From Polynucleobacter hallstattensis (GTDB lineage: Bacteria > Pseudomonadota > Gammaproteobacteria > Burkholderiales > Burkholderiaceae), in the NCBI RefSeq assembly GCF_018881835.1, contig NZ_JACVPO010000001.1, positions 310,001 through 374,000 on the forward strand: DNA of 64,000 bases. The letters run 5' to 3'. The translations under genes were made by a program, and so were the position numbers. The notes beneath the pieces are model-generated. The model was not told the DNA's origin. It saw nothing but the letters and a program-made list of their open reading frames with translations, and did no database searches. This document shows positions 18,820 to 28,702 of this stretch, one piece after another (the stretch's first letter is position 1; every line of letters starts with the position of its first letter).

Positions 18820-18853
18820 TATAGAATTTGATTCCTATATCGCAGTCGATATA
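18820..18853. promoter_or_regulatory. nested inverted repeats upstream of cysB-like gene
   Basis: TATATCG (18836-18842) and CGATATA (18847-18853) form a perfect palindrome with spacer CAGT, ending 15 bp before the LysR start codon. An overlapping outer repeat pairs ATATAG near 18820 with CTATAT near 18835. LysR genes are usually autoregulated through such sites, so an operator is likely; the exact promoter was not resolved. Confidence 0.45.
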
Positions 18854-18868
18854 AAGAATGGAATCCCT

Positions 18869-19810
18869 ATGAATCTGCATCAATTTCGATTTGTGCGTGA
18901 AGCTGTAAGACAGAACTTTAACCTCACCTCGGCCGCCAAGGCACTCTTTACCTCTCAGCCCGGGGTTTCCAAAGCCATTATTGAGCTGGAAGATGAGCTT
19001 GGCGTAGAAATATTCCGACGCCACGGCAAGCGCATTCGCTCCCTCACCGAACCCGGCAAGCGCATCCTGATTTCAATTGAGCGCGTTTTGGATGAAGTGG
19101 AAACTCTAAGAAGGGTTGGTAAAGACTTTGCTAGCCAAGATCAAGGTAACTTTGTGATTGCTACCACCCACACTCAGGCTCGTTATGCCTTGCCTAAGGT
19201 GCTGACTGAATTCACAAAACGCTTTCCTAAGGTACGGGTAAGTATTCAGCAAGGCAGTCCAGGTCAAATTGCGGAGCTGCTCATTCATGATCGCGCTGAT
19301 ATCGCAATCGCCACCGAAGGGATTGCCAACACCCCAGGCGTGCTGGCACTTCCAGGCTACCAGTGGCAACACGTCGTCATGGTGCCATTGAGCCACCCGC
19401 TCCTCAATCAATCTACGATCACCCTAGAAGAAATTGCGAAGTACCCGCTAATTACCTACGACAAAGCATTTGCAGGTCGAAGCAAGATTGATGCCGCTTT
19501 TGCACAACGCAATCTCAGTCCCGATATTATTTTGGAGGCGATTGATGCAGACGTCATTAAGACCTATGTAGAAACAGGGATGGGCGTAGGAATTGTTGCT
19601 GGCTTGGCCTACGATGCAGATCGAGATCGTAACCTCAAAGTCATTCCGGTTAGCCATCTATTTGGCAGCAATGTAACGCATCTGGGTGTAAAGCAAGGCG
19701 CCTATTTACGCTCTTTCGTGTACACCTTCATTGAACTATTCTCACCCACGCTCACCAAGAAAATCGTTGAGCAGGCCATGAACAGTGAATCCGAAACCTA
19801 CGAAATTTAA
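18869..19810 (+). CDS. cysB: CysB-like LysR transcriptional regulator
   Basis: A 313-aa LysR-type regulator. The N-terminal winged helix-turn-helix (about 1-60) contains NLTSAAKALFTSQPGVSKAI, which matches CysB/Cbl. The C-terminal effector domain includes FVIATTHTQARYALP and IQQGSPGQIAELL, conserved in CysB, where acetylserine or sulfate/thiosulfate acts. It probably controls sulfur assimilation genes elsewhere; none lie next to it, apart from a TauE/SafE permease 9.5 kb away. Cbl is the close alternative. Confidence 0.85.
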   Translation: MNLHQFRFVREAVRQNFNLTSAAKALFTSQPGVSKAIIELEDELGVEIFRRHGKRIRSLTEPGKRILISIERVLDEVETLRRVGKDFASQDQGNFVIATTHTQARYALPKVLTEFTKRFPKVRVSIQQGSPGQIAELLIHDRADIAIATEGIANTPGVLALPGYQWQHVVMVPLSHPLLNQSTITLEEIAKYPLITYDKAFAGRSKIDAAFAQRNLSPDIILEAIDADVIKTYVETGMGVGIVAGLAYDADRDRNLKVIPVSHLFGSNVTHLGVKQGAYLRSFVYTFIELFSPTLTKKIVEQAMNSESETYEI

Positions 19811-19893
19811 ACTTCAAATAAACACACACTACTTCGTGCTACTCTTTGACTTATAAATTGACATACTTTTTTCGCAAAACTAATTGAGCCTTT

Positions 19894-20871
19894 ATGAAAA
19901 ATCACCCGACATCGAACCTTAAGAAATATGCCTTCCTTTTAATGCTGGCGGTATCAAGCATCGGTTTTGCACAGACGCCGTATCCAAACAAGACTATCAA
20001 ACTTATCGTGCCTTTCCCACCAGGCGGATTGATCGATAACGTTGCCCGTTTAATTACACCAGCGCTCTCAACCGATCTTGGGCAAACCATTGTTGTGGAG
20101 AATAAGCCGGGTGCAGGAGGTAATCTCGGTGCCGCAGAGGTTGCAAAAGCCATTCCAGATGGATATACCTTGTTGATGGCGTCTCCTCCGCTTTCCATTA
20201 GTCCGGCACTTTACAAAAATCTCCCCTACAACCCAAGCAGCATCGAACCGATTGCTATTTTTGGGCAACTACCGAACGTGTTGCTTGTTAATCCAGACTC
20301 CGGCATCAATTCAGTAGCTGAATTAGTCAAGCGCGCAAAAGAGTCTCCAGGGAAGATGAATTACGGCTCCAATGGCAATGGCACCTCCCTAAATCTGAGC
20401 GCAGAGATGCTAAAGAGTCAAGCAGGTATTTATGTTGTTCACATCCCATATCGAGGATCATCTTTAGCGAATGTGGCACTAGTGTCTAAAGATATCGACT
20501 TTATGTTTGATAATCTTCCGCCAGCCCTTGGATTAATTAAAAGCGGAAAGTTAAAGGCGCTTGCTGTGACCAGCACCAGCAGAAATCCTGCGCTCCCACA
20601 AGTTCCGACAATGCAAGAGGCAGGCTTTCCTAACTTCCAGGTAACAGCCTATTTTGGCATCGCTGCACCCAAGGGTGTGCCGACAGATATTGCTGTGAAA
20701 TTACAAAATAGTATTCAAAAAACAGTGGCTCAAAAAGAAGTAGTTGACTCACTCTCTAGACTTGGAGCTACGGTCGATTTCATGAATTCAGCAAAGTCAG
20801 CTGAATTTATTAAGGCTGATGCCCAAAGATGGAAAAAGGTGGTTGATTACGCCAAAATTGAATTAGATTAA
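19894..20871 (+). CDS. Bug/TctC-family periplasmic solute-binding protein
   Basis: A 325-aa secreted receptor with a signal peptide (about 1-26, ending GFAQ). It has the Bug signature IKLIVPFPPGGLIDNVAR, NKPGAGGNLGAAEVAKA and PDGYTLLMA. It converges with a four-carbon sugar-acid catabolic cluster 19 bp away. This makes a sugar acid such as threonate or erythronate a possible ligand, but many Bug genes sit near unrelated loci. No TctA/TctB genes are nearby. Confidence 0.86.
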   Translation: MKNHPTSNLKKYAFLLMLAVSSIGFAQTPYPNKTIKLIVPFPPGGLIDNVARLITPALSTDLGQTIVVENKPGAGGNLGAAEVAKAIPDGYTLLMASPPLSISPALYKNLPYNPSSIEPIAIFGQLPNVLLVNPDSGINSVAELVKRAKESPGKMNYGSNGNGTSLNLSAEMLKSQAGIYVVHIPYRGSSLANVALVSKDIDFMFDNLPPALGLIKSGKLKALAVTSTSRNPALPQVPTMQEAGFPNFQVTAYFGIAAPKGVPTDIAVKLQNSIQKTVAQKEVVDSLSRLGATVDFMNSAKSAEFIKADAQRWKKVVDYAKIELD

Positions 20872-20890
20872 TTTAATTCACTTTAAGCAA

Positions 20891-21574
20891 CTACCAGTGG
20901 ACTGCAAATGCGGTCCGCAATTCATTTAACTGCACATCTGTAAGTGGATTAATCGCGCTTTTTTTCAAGAAAAAAAGTTTTGCTGTCTCTTCCAGTTCTT
21001 CTAGAGTAGCCATGGCAGAGGTAGGCGAACTATTCCAAACATACGGACCCAAACGTGACAGCATACAAGCGCGCAAAGGCGTCCCAGCTTCCCCATAAGA
21101 TGCAATTGCCCTCTCTACAAATTCAATAGTTTTGGTAGAGCCGGGGCTAGCATAAGGAATGCAGGGCACATGCCCTACTTTCATCACAAAATAGGGTGTG
21201 ATCGCAGGCAATAACTCGGCACGTGGTTCAACATCCGCACAGGGCTGAGATTCCAGTGTCAAGGCTACACAATGGGTGCTATGCGTGTGAATAATGCAAG
21301 ATATATCAGCATCAAATAATCTTGCTTTACTGTAAATAGCAGAGTGCAAGGCCATCGTCTTGCTGGCTTTATCCCCACTAACTTGGCGCCCCTGTATATC
21401 GATCTTCGACAATCGAGCAGGGTCCAGAAAACCAAGGCAAGCATCTGTGGGTGTAATTAAAAATCCATCCTGAAGGCGAACACTAATATTGCCTGCAGTA
21501 GCATGAACGTAGGATCGATCAAATAAGCTTTTACCAATCCTGCAAATTTCTTCTCTAGCGATTTGTTCGGTCAT
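20891..21574 (-). CDS. otnC: class II aldolase-like 3-oxo-tetronate 4-phosphate decarboxylase
   Basis: A 227-aa enzyme of the class II aldolase/adducin family. Features are the phosphate-binding segment HATAGNISVR, TPTDACLGFLDP, an acidic residue before the HTHSTHCVAL zinc histidines, and a third histidine in the VGHVPCIPYASPGS region. It would decarboxylate 3-oxo-tetronate 4-phosphate to dihydroxyacetone phosphate. The ATG at 21574 (MTEQIAREEI) lies 8 bp after the kinase stop; an upstream in-frame start would place 37 extra codons inside otnK. The role rests on the neighbouring OtnK. Confidence 0.8.
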   Translation of the reverse strand: MTEQIAREEICRIGKSLFDRSYVHATAGNISVRLQDGFLITPTDACLGFLDPARLSKIDIQGRQVSGDKASKTMALHSAIYSKARLFDADISCIIHTHSTHCVALTLESQPCADVEPRAELLPAITPYFVMKVGHVPCIPYASPGSTKTIEFVERAIASYGEAGTPLRACMLSRLGPYVWNSSPTSAMATLEELEETAKLFFLKKSAINPLTDVQLNELRTAFAVHW

Positions 21575-21582
21575 CTTAGTTT

Positions 21583-22845
21583 TCACAATTTCAAGAAAGC
21601 ATTTGTAAAAAACTCTGGCGCGCCAAAGTTTCCGGACTTCAATGCAAGATGCAGCGGTTGATTCCGAGCCACTGCGTAGCACCAAGGGACACCAGGATCA
21701 ATTTGGAGACCAATCTGCATTTGATCGATACCCAAGGCCTTTACACATGCACCTGAGGTCTCCCCTCCAGCAACTAGCAATTGCCCAACGCCCAGATCAA
21801 TCAAACCTTGAGCAACTAAACCTAAAAGATTTTCTACGGCACTTCCCGCTTCTTGAATCCCCAACAGTGATTGCACTGTTTTTACTTTTTCAGGACTTGC
21901 AGATGAGTAAATTAAGACGGGACCTAAGGAGAGGTGTGCTTTTGCCCAAGCTAAGATTTCTTTGAGCAATTGCTCTGTAGACTTCTGATTAAGTACAAGT
22001 GGATCAACGGCAAAAGTGGCTCCGCCTAAATTTTTGAAATGATCAACCTGAAGATTGGTAGTCTGTGAACAACTACCCGAAATAATTGCCCGATATCCGC
22101 TAGCAGGCGGAAGCTTGCTAGAACCTGGATGCGCGTCAATACCAAAGTTAGCGGGCAGTCCAACGGCAATACCAGAGCCCCCAGTAATGAGAGGCAAATC
22201 TTTTAGTGTTGGCGCAATGCGATATAAATCATCATTGGTAACTGCATCCACAATTGCAATTTGAGTATTTGATGATTTCAAGTGGGTCATTTTCAAGGAG
22301 ATTGCTTCGGCACCAGCAAGAACGTCTTGGTATTCGATTAATCCAACTCGATGGTTGCATTGAGCCTGCATCACCCTGACTAAATTTGCATCCGTCATTG
22401 GAGTCAAAGGATGATCACGCATCCCAGACTCACTTAAAAGCTGGTTCCCAACAAATAAATAACCCTTAAAGACACTCCGCCCGTTATCCGGGAAAGCCGG
22501 GGTTGCAATCGTAAAGTCAGTCCCTAAGGCTGCCATCAGCGCCTCTGTTACCGGACCAATATTTCCCTTGGGGGTACTGTCAAACGTAGAGCAATATTTA
22601 AAGAAGATCTGCTGCGCTCCTTGTGCAAGTAGATACTCCAACGCCTCTAATGATTGAGCTACTGCATCCTCAGGCTCAAGATTTCGAGATTTGAGCGCTA
22701 CTACAACTGCATCTAAATCAGCATTTAAACCACACTGTGGAATGCCAATGGCTTGCGCAACACGCATTCCATTTCGCACCAGGTTATTAGCCAAATCGGT
22801 GGCGCCTGTAAAGTCATCCGCAATGCACCCTAACAAAATACTCAC
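21583..22845 (-). CDS. otnK: four-carbon acid sugar kinase (3-oxo-tetronate kinase)
   Basis: A 420-aa two-domain kinase of the former DUF1537 family. The N-terminal domain opens with LLGCIADDFTGATDLANNLV, and FFKYCSTFDSTPKGNIGP and PAFPDNGR follow. The C-terminal nucleotide-binding domain has VAGGETSGACVKALGI. It would phosphorylate 3-oxo-tetronate for cleavage by the downstream decarboxylase. Its start overlaps the dehydrogenase stop by 4 nt, giving a compact dehydrogenase-kinase-decarboxylase operon. Confidence 0.87.
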   Translation of the reverse strand: MSILLGCIADDFTGATDLANNLVRNGMRVAQAIGIPQCGLNADLDAVVVALKSRNLEPEDAVAQSLEALEYLLAQGAQQIFFKYCSTFDSTPKGNIGPVTEALMAALGTDFTIATPAFPDNGRSVFKGYLFVGNQLLSESGMRDHPLTPMTDANLVRVMQAQCNHRVGLIEYQDVLAGAEAISLKMTHLKSSNTQIAIVDAVTNDDLYRIAPTLKDLPLITGGSGIAVGLPANFGIDAHPGSSKLPPASGYRAIISGSCSQTTNLQVDHFKNLGGATFAVDPLVLNQKSTEQLLKEILAWAKAHLSLGPVLIYSSASPEKVKTVQSLLGIQEAGSAVENLLGLVAQGLIDLGVGQLLVAGGETSGACVKALGIDQMQIGLQIDPGVPWCYAVARNQPLHLALKSGNFGAPEFFTNAFLKL

Positions 22846-23741
22846 TGTGATGCTTTCGGTAACTCGATACCAGGGAAAATTTTAATGACAGCGCTATCAT
22901 CTTCCTTCGCAAAACCAGCGGTCGATGCCTGCATAAACATTTGGTGCGCAGTCGATGAAAGCGGCAAGGGAAACTTACTAGCACGAGCCATATCCAGAAC
23001 AATCCCCAAATCCTTAACAAATATATCCACCGCAGATAAAGGCTCATAGTTAGCTGCCAGCACATGTGCCATGCGATTCTCAAACATCCAGCTATTACCA
23101 GCACTATGGGTAATCACCTCGTAGAGTGCATTTGCATCCACGCCCTCTCGCAAACCTAGCGCCATCGCCTCGGCAGCAGCTGCAATATGAACGCCTGCAA
23201 GAAGCTGATTAATAACTTTCACCTTGCTGCCAATACCTGCCTTATCGCCTAAACGATAAACAGTCCCTGACATTGCATCAAGGATAGGATTAGCTAGCTG
23301 ATAAGCGGTGGCATTGGCAGAAGTCATCATTGTCATTTCACCAGAGGCAGCTTTTGCCGCTCCACCAGATATGGGGGCGTCGACATACAAAATATCTTTT
23401 TCAGCGAGACGGGACTCAAATGCAATCGAAATATTCGGATCTACTGTAGAGCACATCACGAAAACACTTTGGGGCTTTAATGAATTGACCAAGCCAGGAC
23501 TTGTTGACGAGCCGAACAAAACTTCTTCAGTTTGAGCGGCATTCACCACCACTGAAACAACTACGTCACAAATTGAGCCGAGTTCTTCAATGGAATTACA
23601 GGAAGTACCTCCAGCATCACAAAACCGACGAGCAACATCTGAACGCACATCAAATACGTATAAGTCAAAACCCGCCCTACGGAGAGATGAGGCCATGCCA
23701 GAACCCATTGCACCCAGGCCGATTAATCCTACTTTTTTCAT
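22842..23741 (-). CDS. ltnD: L-threonate/3-hydroxyacid dehydrogenase (beta-hydroxyacid family)
   Basis: A 299-aa NAD-dependent dehydrogenase. The Rossmann motif GLIGLGAMGSGMASSL lies near residues 5-20, DAPISGGAAKAASGEM is the substrate-binding loop, and the catalytic lysine is in GSKVKVINQLLAG (about 172-184). The family covers 3-hydroxyisobutyrate, tartronate-semialdehyde and L-threonate enzymes. Adjacent OtnK and OtnC favour L-threonate (LtnD). It is the first gene of the operon. The isomerase OtnI, which the known pathway needs, is absent here. Confidence 0.82.
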   Translation of the reverse strand: MKKVGLIGLGAMGSGMASSLRRAGFDLYVFDVRSDVARRFCDAGGTSCNSIEELGSICDVVVSVVVNAAQTEEVLFGSSTSPGLVNSLKPQSVFVMCSTVDPNISIAFESRLAEKDILYVDAPISGGAAKAASGEMTMMTSANATAYQLANPILDAMSGTVYRLGDKAGIGSKVKVINQLLAGVHIAAAAEAMALGLREGVDANALYEVITHSAGNSWMFENRMAHVLAANYEPLSAVDIFVKDLGIVLDMARASKFPLPLSSTAHQMFMQASTAGFAKEDDSAVIKIFPGIELPKASQ

Positions 23742-23859
23742 TATTTAATCTCGTTTAGTTTATTTTTTATGCTTGAGAGAAGCTTTTAATGGCAATAATC
23801 ATAGCAAAGGCAGCCTAAGCACCTAATTGGACTGGGCTTAGAAATAAAAAGAGGGGAGA

Positions 23860-23944
23860 TGGTGCCCCGGGGCGGACTTGAACCGCCACGCCTTGCGGCA
23901 CCGGATTTTGAGTCCGGCACGTCTACCAATTCCATCACCGGGGC
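23860..23944 (-). tRNA. tRNA-Leu (CAA)
   Basis: The reverse strand reads GCCCCGG...CCGGGGCACCA, a full acceptor stem with CCA encoded. The anticodon arm CCGGA-CTCAAAA-TCCGG gives anticodon CAA (codon UUG). The T arm reads GGCGG-TTCAAGT-CCGCC. The 85-nt length with a variable arm fits a class II leucine tRNA. Confidence 0.97.
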
Positions 23945-24085
23945 AGGTGTTTGCAGTGGAAATACTGCATTGAAGCTTACTAAGAGGTGAGAGTGTAACA
24001 AAAAAGTTGTAGGACCCCGATTCTTAGCCTCAGAAGACCTTAAAATAGGTTCTTCAAGCCACATTACTCAAAAGGACTTACCCGT

Positions 24086-24805
24086 ATGGCCGGCCATTCG
24101 AAATGGGCCAACATTCAGCACCGCAAAGGACGTCAAGACGAAAAGCGCGGGAAGATTTGGACCAAACTCATTAAAGAAATTACGGTTGCAGCTAAATTAG
24201 GTGGTGGCGATATCGCTACAAATCCCCGTTTGCGCCTTGCGATCGACAAGGCTAAAGATGCCAATATGCCTAATGACAATGTGCAACGGGCAATTCAGCG
24301 CGGTACCGGTTCCCTGGAAGGCGTTAACTACGAAGAAATTCGTTACGAAGGTTACGGCCTTAATGGGGCTGCCATCATTGTTGATTGCTTAACCGATAAC
24401 CGCACCCGCACTGTTGCTGAAGTACGTCATGCATTTGCAAAAAATGGTGGCAATATGGGCGCCGAAGGTTCGGTTGCCTTTATGTTCAAACACTGCGGTC
24501 AGATGTTGTTTGCGCCAGGCACCAACGAAGACCAACTCATGGAGATCGCGCTAGATGCTGGCGCAGAAGATGTCATCACTCATGATGATGGTTCATTTGA
24601 GGTACTCACCCCAGTGCCTGAATTTCCTAAGGTACAGGATGCACTTCACCAAGCGGGCTTAAAAGCAGAACTAGCAACAGTGACAATGCGCCCTGAAACT
24701 GAAACTGAACTCGAAGGTGATCAAGCAGAGAGCATGCAAAAACTATTAGATGCGCTTGAGAACTTGGATGATGTTCAAGAAGTATTTACGAACGCCTCTT
24801 TGTAA
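24086..24805 (+). CDS. yebC: YebC/PmpR family transcription/translation factor
   Basis: A 239-aa protein with the invariant N-terminus [18 protein letters not shown] and [14 protein letters not shown], then [12 protein letters not shown] and the [17 protein letters not shown] core. Members bind DNA, and some have been linked to relief of ribosome stalling at proline runs. It begins a conserved housekeeping run, 47 bp before purD, and is divergent from tRNA-Leu. Confidence 0.95.
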   Translation: MAGHSKWANIQHRKGRQDEKRGKIWTKLIKEITVAAKLGGGDIATNPRLRLAIDKAKDANMPNDNVQRAIQRGTGSLEGVNYEEIRYEGYGLNGAAIIVDCLTDNRTRTVAEVRHAFAKNGGNMGAEGSVAFMFKHCGQMLFAPGTNEDQLMEIALDAGAEDVITHDDGSFEVLTPVPEFPKVQDALHQAGLKAELATVTMRPETETELEGDQAESMQKLLDALENLDDVQEVFTNASL

Positions 24806-24852
24806 TCGGCCAGCTTTTTAACACTAATTATTAATACATCTTTTAGCCCTTT

Positions 24853-26130
24853 ATGAAAATTCTTTTAATTGGTTCTGGTGGTCGTGAACATGCATTGGCA
24901 TGGAAGCTAGCGCAATCTCCACAAGTTCAAACCGTATATGTAGCCCCGGGCAATGGCGGTACGGCCACTGCAAAACAAAATGCAGCCGGCATTCAAAACC
25001 TACCGATCTCAGACCTTCAAGAATTGGCGGACTTTGCTAAACGTGAAAAGATTCACCTCACCGTAGTGGGCCCTGAGGCGCCATTGGCTGCCGGTATTGT
25101 GGATGTATTTCGCAACAATGGCTTGCGCATCTTTGGACCTACTCAGTTAGCAGCCCAATTAGAGTCTTCCAAAGATTTCTCTAAAGCATTTATGAAACGC
25201 CATGGTATCCCAACAGCGGAGTATCAGACTTTTTCAAATGCATTAGAGGCTCACGCTTACATTAATGCTAAGGGCGCGCCCATCGTTATTAAGGCGGATG
25301 GTCTGGCTGCAGGCAAAGGTGTAGTTGTGGCAATGAATTTAGATGAAGCTCATGCAGCTGTCGACATGATGCTGGCTGATAACAAACTGGGGAATGCTGG
25401 CGCACGCGTAGTCATTGAAGAATTTCTGACTGGTGAAGAAGCGAGCTTTATTGTTCTTGTTGATGGAAAACATGTTTTAGCTTTAGCAACTAGCCAAGAT
25501 CACAAGCGCCTGCTCGATGCTGATCAAGGCCCCAATACTGGTGGCATGGGGGCTTACTCCCCTGCTCCAGTGGTTACCCCAGAAATTCATGCACGCGCCT
25601 TACGCGAAGTCATCATGCCGACAGTTAAAGGCATGGAGGCTGATGGCATTCCATATACTGGCTTCCTCTATGCGGGTCTCATGATTTCCCCCGATGGGAA
25701 GATTAAGACTTTAGAATTTAATTGCCGTATGGGCGATCCAGAAACACAGCCAATCATGGCTCGCCTGCGGAGCGATCTCGTAAACGCACTTGATCATGCT
25801 ATTGACGGCACACTCAATGAGGTGGAGCTGGAGTGGGATCGTCGTACCGCTCTAGGCGTGGTATTGGCAGCTCACAATTATCCCGATACTCCGCGTAATG
25901 GCGATGTCATTACGGGCATCCCTGCTGATACTGAAGATCAATTCACCTTTCATGCTGGCACAAAGTTACAGGATGAGAAGCTCGTCACCTCGGGTGGTCG
26001 TGTGATGTGCGTCGTGGGTCTATCGGATACCGTTCGCGGTGCGCAACAAAAAGCCTATGAAGCGATTGCTCAGATCCAATTCGATGGCATGCAATATCGC
26101 AAAGATATTGGCTATCGGGCAGTGAAATAA
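24853..26130 (+). CDS. purD: phosphoribosylamine-glycine ligase
   Basis: A 425-aa GARS enzyme that joins glycine to phosphoribosylamine in purine synthesis. It starts with [18 protein letters not shown]. The ATP-grasp domain (about 105-320) has [14 protein letters not shown], and the family signature [11 protein letters not shown] is near 295. The C-terminal adenylosuccinate-like domain ends at residue 425. Length and motifs are typical. Confidence 0.97.
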   Translation: MKILLIGSGGREHALAWKLAQSPQVQTVYVAPGNGGTATAKQNAAGIQNLPISDLQELADFAKREKIHLTVVGPEAPLAAGIVDVFRNNGLRIFGPTQLAAQLESSKDFSKAFMKRHGIPTAEYQTFSNALEAHAYINAKGAPIVIKADGLAAGKGVVVAMNLDEAHAAVDMMLADNKLGNAGARVVIEEFLTGEEASFIVLVDGKHVLALATSQDHKRLLDADQGPNTGGMGAYSPAPVVTPEIHARALREVIMPTVKGMEADGIPYTGFLYAGLMISPDGKIKTLEFNCRMGDPETQPIMARLRSDLVNALDHAIDGTLNEVELEWDRRTALGVVLAAHNYPDTPRNGDVITGIPADTEDQFTFHAGTKLQDEKLVTSGGRVMCVVGLSDTVRGAQQKAYEAIAQIQFDGMQYRKDIGYRAVK

Positions 26131-26156
26131 CTCTAACTACGAAGGACTTTTCATCC

Positions 26157-27092
26157 TTGTCATCTACTGAACAGACTCAAATTAATATTGCAGAACTAGA
26201 ATCTTATTTTTTAGGTCTGCAAGATCGCATCACTACTGCAATGAGTACGCTCGACGGCAAAGCCTTTGTGGTGGATGCTTGGGAAAAGCCTGAAGATAGC
26301 AAGCTGCGGGGTTATGGACGTACTTGTACTTTAGATAGCGGCAATATATTAGAAAAAGGTGGCGTGGGCTTTTCTCATGTTCGCGGGGATCAAATGCCTC
26401 CTTCAGCATCACACCATCGCCCAGAAGTCGCTGGACGTAGTTTTGAAGCCATGGGCGTTTCTTTGGTCTTTCACCCAAACAATCCCAAGGTGCCAACCAC
26501 CCATATGAATGTGCGTTGCTTTATCGCGCAAGCTCCCGATAAAGAGCCCGTTTGGTGGTTTGGAGGCGGCTTTGATCTTACCCCCTACTATGGCGTTGAT
26601 GAGGACTGTAAACACTTTCATCAAACCGCTAAAGATGCTTTAGACCCGTTTGGCAAAGAGCTGCATCCTAAATTCAAAAAATGGTGTGATGAATATTTTT
26701 ATCTTAAGCATCGTGAAGAGCCCCGCGGTATTGGTGGCGTGTTCTTTGACGACTTCAATGAACTGGGTTTTGAGCAGAGCTTTGCCATGACGCGTGCAGT
26801 TGGCGATGCATTTATTGAAGCTTACTTGCCGATTGTGGAGCGTCGTTATCAAGACAGCTTCACCTCAGAAGAAAAAGCATTTCAAGAATACCGTCGTGGA
26901 CGTTATGTGGAGTACAACCTATTATTTGACCGAGGCACCATTTTTGGCCTGCACTCTGGCGGGCGCACAGAGTCTATTTTGATGTCTATGCCACCCGTAG
27001 TGCAGTGGTGGTACAACTGGCAGCCAAAACCAGGGACACCAGAAGCAAAGCTTTACGACTACTACCTTAAGCCACGCGACTGGCTTGCCTAA
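26157..27092 (+). CDS. hemF: oxygen-dependent coproporphyrinogen III oxidase
   Basis: A 311-aa aerobic heme-pathway enzyme that decarboxylates coproporphyrinogen III to protoporphyrinogen IX. Signature stretches are [31 protein letters not shown] and [19 protein letters not shown]. The likely start is TTG at 26157, with GAAGGA ten bases upstream; it gives a length close to E. coli HemF. It ends immediately before the nadD ATG (TAAATG). Confidence 0.96.
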   Translation: MSSTEQTQINIAELESYFLGLQDRITTAMSTLDGKAFVVDAWEKPEDSKLRGYGRTCTLDSGNILEKGGVGFSHVRGDQMPPSASHHRPEVAGRSFEAMGVSLVFHPNNPKVPTTHMNVRCFIAQAPDKEPVWWFGGGFDLTPYYGVDEDCKHFHQTAKDALDPFGKELHPKFKKWCDEYFYLKHREEPRGIGGVFFDDFNELGFEQSFAMTRAVGDAFIEAYLPIVERRYQDSFTSEEKAFQEYRRGRYVEYNLLFDRGTIFGLHSGGRTESILMSMPPVVQWWYNWQPKPGTPEAKLYDYYLKPRDWLA

Positions 27093-27797
27093 ATGATCTC
27101 AGAACATTTGGTTACCCTAAAAAAAATTGGCATTCTAGGCGGTACGTTTGACCCACCCCATCTTGGTCACCTCAAACTGGCCATGCATTTTGCAAAGCTT
27201 CTGCACCTTGACACTCTGCTCCTCATCCCCAGTGGCGAGCCTTGGCAAAAAAGTTCTGGCATCACGCCAGCGGAAATTCGCCTTGAGCTCACTGAAGCGG
27301 CGTGCGCTGATTTAGCCAGGGCACTTCTGTATCTAAAAATACCAACTCAAATTGGGGTTGATCGCATCGAAATTGATCGTGCAGGTCCAAGCTATGCGAT
27401 CGATACAGCCAAAGCCCTGAGAGATCGTTTTGGGCCTCAGGTCAACTTAACTTGGCTAATGGGAGCAGACTCTTTTATTAATCTTCCTTCCTGGAGGTCT
27501 TGGGATCAATTATTGGGCCTAGTAAATTTCGCGGTTGTTAGCAGGCCCAACCATGAACTGTCTACCCAAATCAGCCCTGAAATTAAGGCTTTATTAGAAA
27601 AGCATCAATGTATTGATGCAAATGCCATTGAAAAAAGTCTGTTTGGACGCATCTACTTAGATAACAGTCTATCGGTTGACCTTTCCTCTACCGAACTTCG
27701 AAATCAACTTAAAAGCGCATCTCGTGAGGAAATTGCATTTAAGCAGATTCCCGCTCACGCTTTAGAAATCATTACAAATTTAGGTCTGTACAAGTAA
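27093..27797 (+). CDS. nadD: nicotinate-nucleotide adenylyltransferase
   Basis: A 234-aa enzyme that makes deamido-NAD from nicotinate mononucleotide and ATP. The N-terminal GILGGTFDPPHLGHLKLA contains the nucleotidyltransferase HxGH motif. Later LMGADSFINLPSWRSW and the C-terminal SSTELRNQL match the NadD family. It starts on the base after the hemF stop, so translation is coupled. It is followed by rsfS, the usual partner. Confidence 0.94.
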   Translation: MISEHLVTLKKIGILGGTFDPPHLGHLKLAMHFAKLLHLDTLLLIPSGEPWQKSSGITPAEIRLELTEAACADLARALLYLKIPTQIGVDRIEIDRAGPSYAIDTAKALRDRFGPQVNLTWLMGADSFINLPSWRSWDQLLGLVNFAVVSRPNHELSTQISPEIKALLEKHQCIDANAIEKSLFGRIYLDNSLSVDLSSTELRNQLKSASREEIAFKQIPAHALEIITNLGLYK

Positions 27798-27851
27798 TCA
27801 GGCTAAGATCACCCTTATATACAAAAATCTCAGAAAAATATTAAATAAACT

Positions 27852-28241
27852 ATGGAATTAACTAAATTACAACGTGTCGTGATCGACGCCCTGGAAGATG
27901 TCAAAGCACAAGATATTCGCGTTTATGACACCACTAAACTCAGCGAGTTATTTGATCGCGTAATCATTGCCACCGGTACCTCCAACCGCCAGACTAGATC
28001 GTTGGCCATGTCAGTTAAAGAAGCTGTGAACGCTAAAGGCGGAGAAGTGATCTCCGTTGAAGGCTTGGAGACTGGTGAATGGGTACTCGTCGATTGCGGC
28101 GATATCGTGGTTCATATTTTGCAACCTGCACTGCGCGCTTATTACCAATTGGAAGGTATGTGGGGTGCTAAGCCAGTTCGCGTCAAATTGGCAGCGGACA
28201 AGGGTCTTGTGAAGGCAAGCGAACCCGACGACGAAGAGTAA
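27852..28241 (+). CDS. rsfS: ribosome silencing factor
   Basis: A 129-aa RsfS/Iojap protein that binds uL14 on the large subunit and blocks subunit joining in slow growth. The core is visible as [35 protein letters not shown] and [19 protein letters not shown]. It lies between nadD and rlmH, as in most proteobacteria. Confidence 0.95.
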   Translation: MELTKLQRVVIDALEDVKAQDIRVYDTTKLSELFDRVIIATGTSNRQTRSLAMSVKEAVNAKGGEVISVEGLETGEWVLVDCGDIVVHILQPALRAYYQLEGMWGAKPVRVKLAADKGLVKASEPDDEE

Positions 28242-28251
28242 TGCTTTAGCA

Positions 28252-28695
28252 ATGCGTTTAACGATTGTTTCTGTTGGCCACAAAATGCCAGAATGGGTTG
28301 CAACTGCAACCCATGATTACATTAAGCGCATGCCCGCAGATTGCAGCATTGAAATTAAAGAGATCAAGCCTGATCTCAGTCCAGCCAAAGAGGCCGTCAA
28401 AATTGCAGCGGCTATTCCGAAAGGCTCTCGGGTGATTGCACTGGATGAGCGTGGCAAAGATCAGACCACGCAAAATCTAGCTACCCAGTTAGCAGGCTGG
28501 CGACAGGAAGGTTTTGATATTACCTTTTTGATTGGTGGTGCTGATGGACTCGATCCCAGCCTCAAAGAGAATGCTCAAGCGATGTGGCGCCTCTCAAGCC
28601 TAACGTTACCCCATGCTATGGCTAGAGTCTTGTTAGTTGAGCAACTCTATCGAGCTTGGACTATTTTGCAAGGTCACCCCTATCACCGCGAGTAA
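28252..28695 (+). CDS. rlmH: 23S rRNA pseudouridine-1915 N3-methyltransferase
   Basis: A 147-aa SPOUT-family methyltransferase. It begins [16 protein letters not shown]. The SAM-binding knot has [26 protein letters not shown] and [22 protein letters not shown]. The C-terminus LQGHPYHRE is the usual ending. It lies 10 bp after rsfS, and the maf start follows its stop by 7 bp. Confidence 0.97.
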   Translation: MRLTIVSVGHKMPEWVATATHDYIKRMPADCSIEIKEIKPDLSPAKEAVKIAAAIPKGSRVIALDERGKDQTTQNLATQLAGWRQEGFDITFLIGGADGLDPSLKENAQAMWRLSSLTLPHAMARVLLVEQLYRAWTILQGHPYHRE

Positions 28696-28702
28696 ATCAT
28701 TG

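Noticed and set aside
21575-21685. 37-residue N-terminal extension of the otnC product
   Set aside because: Lies inside otnK in another frame; the ATG at 21574 gives the normal family length.
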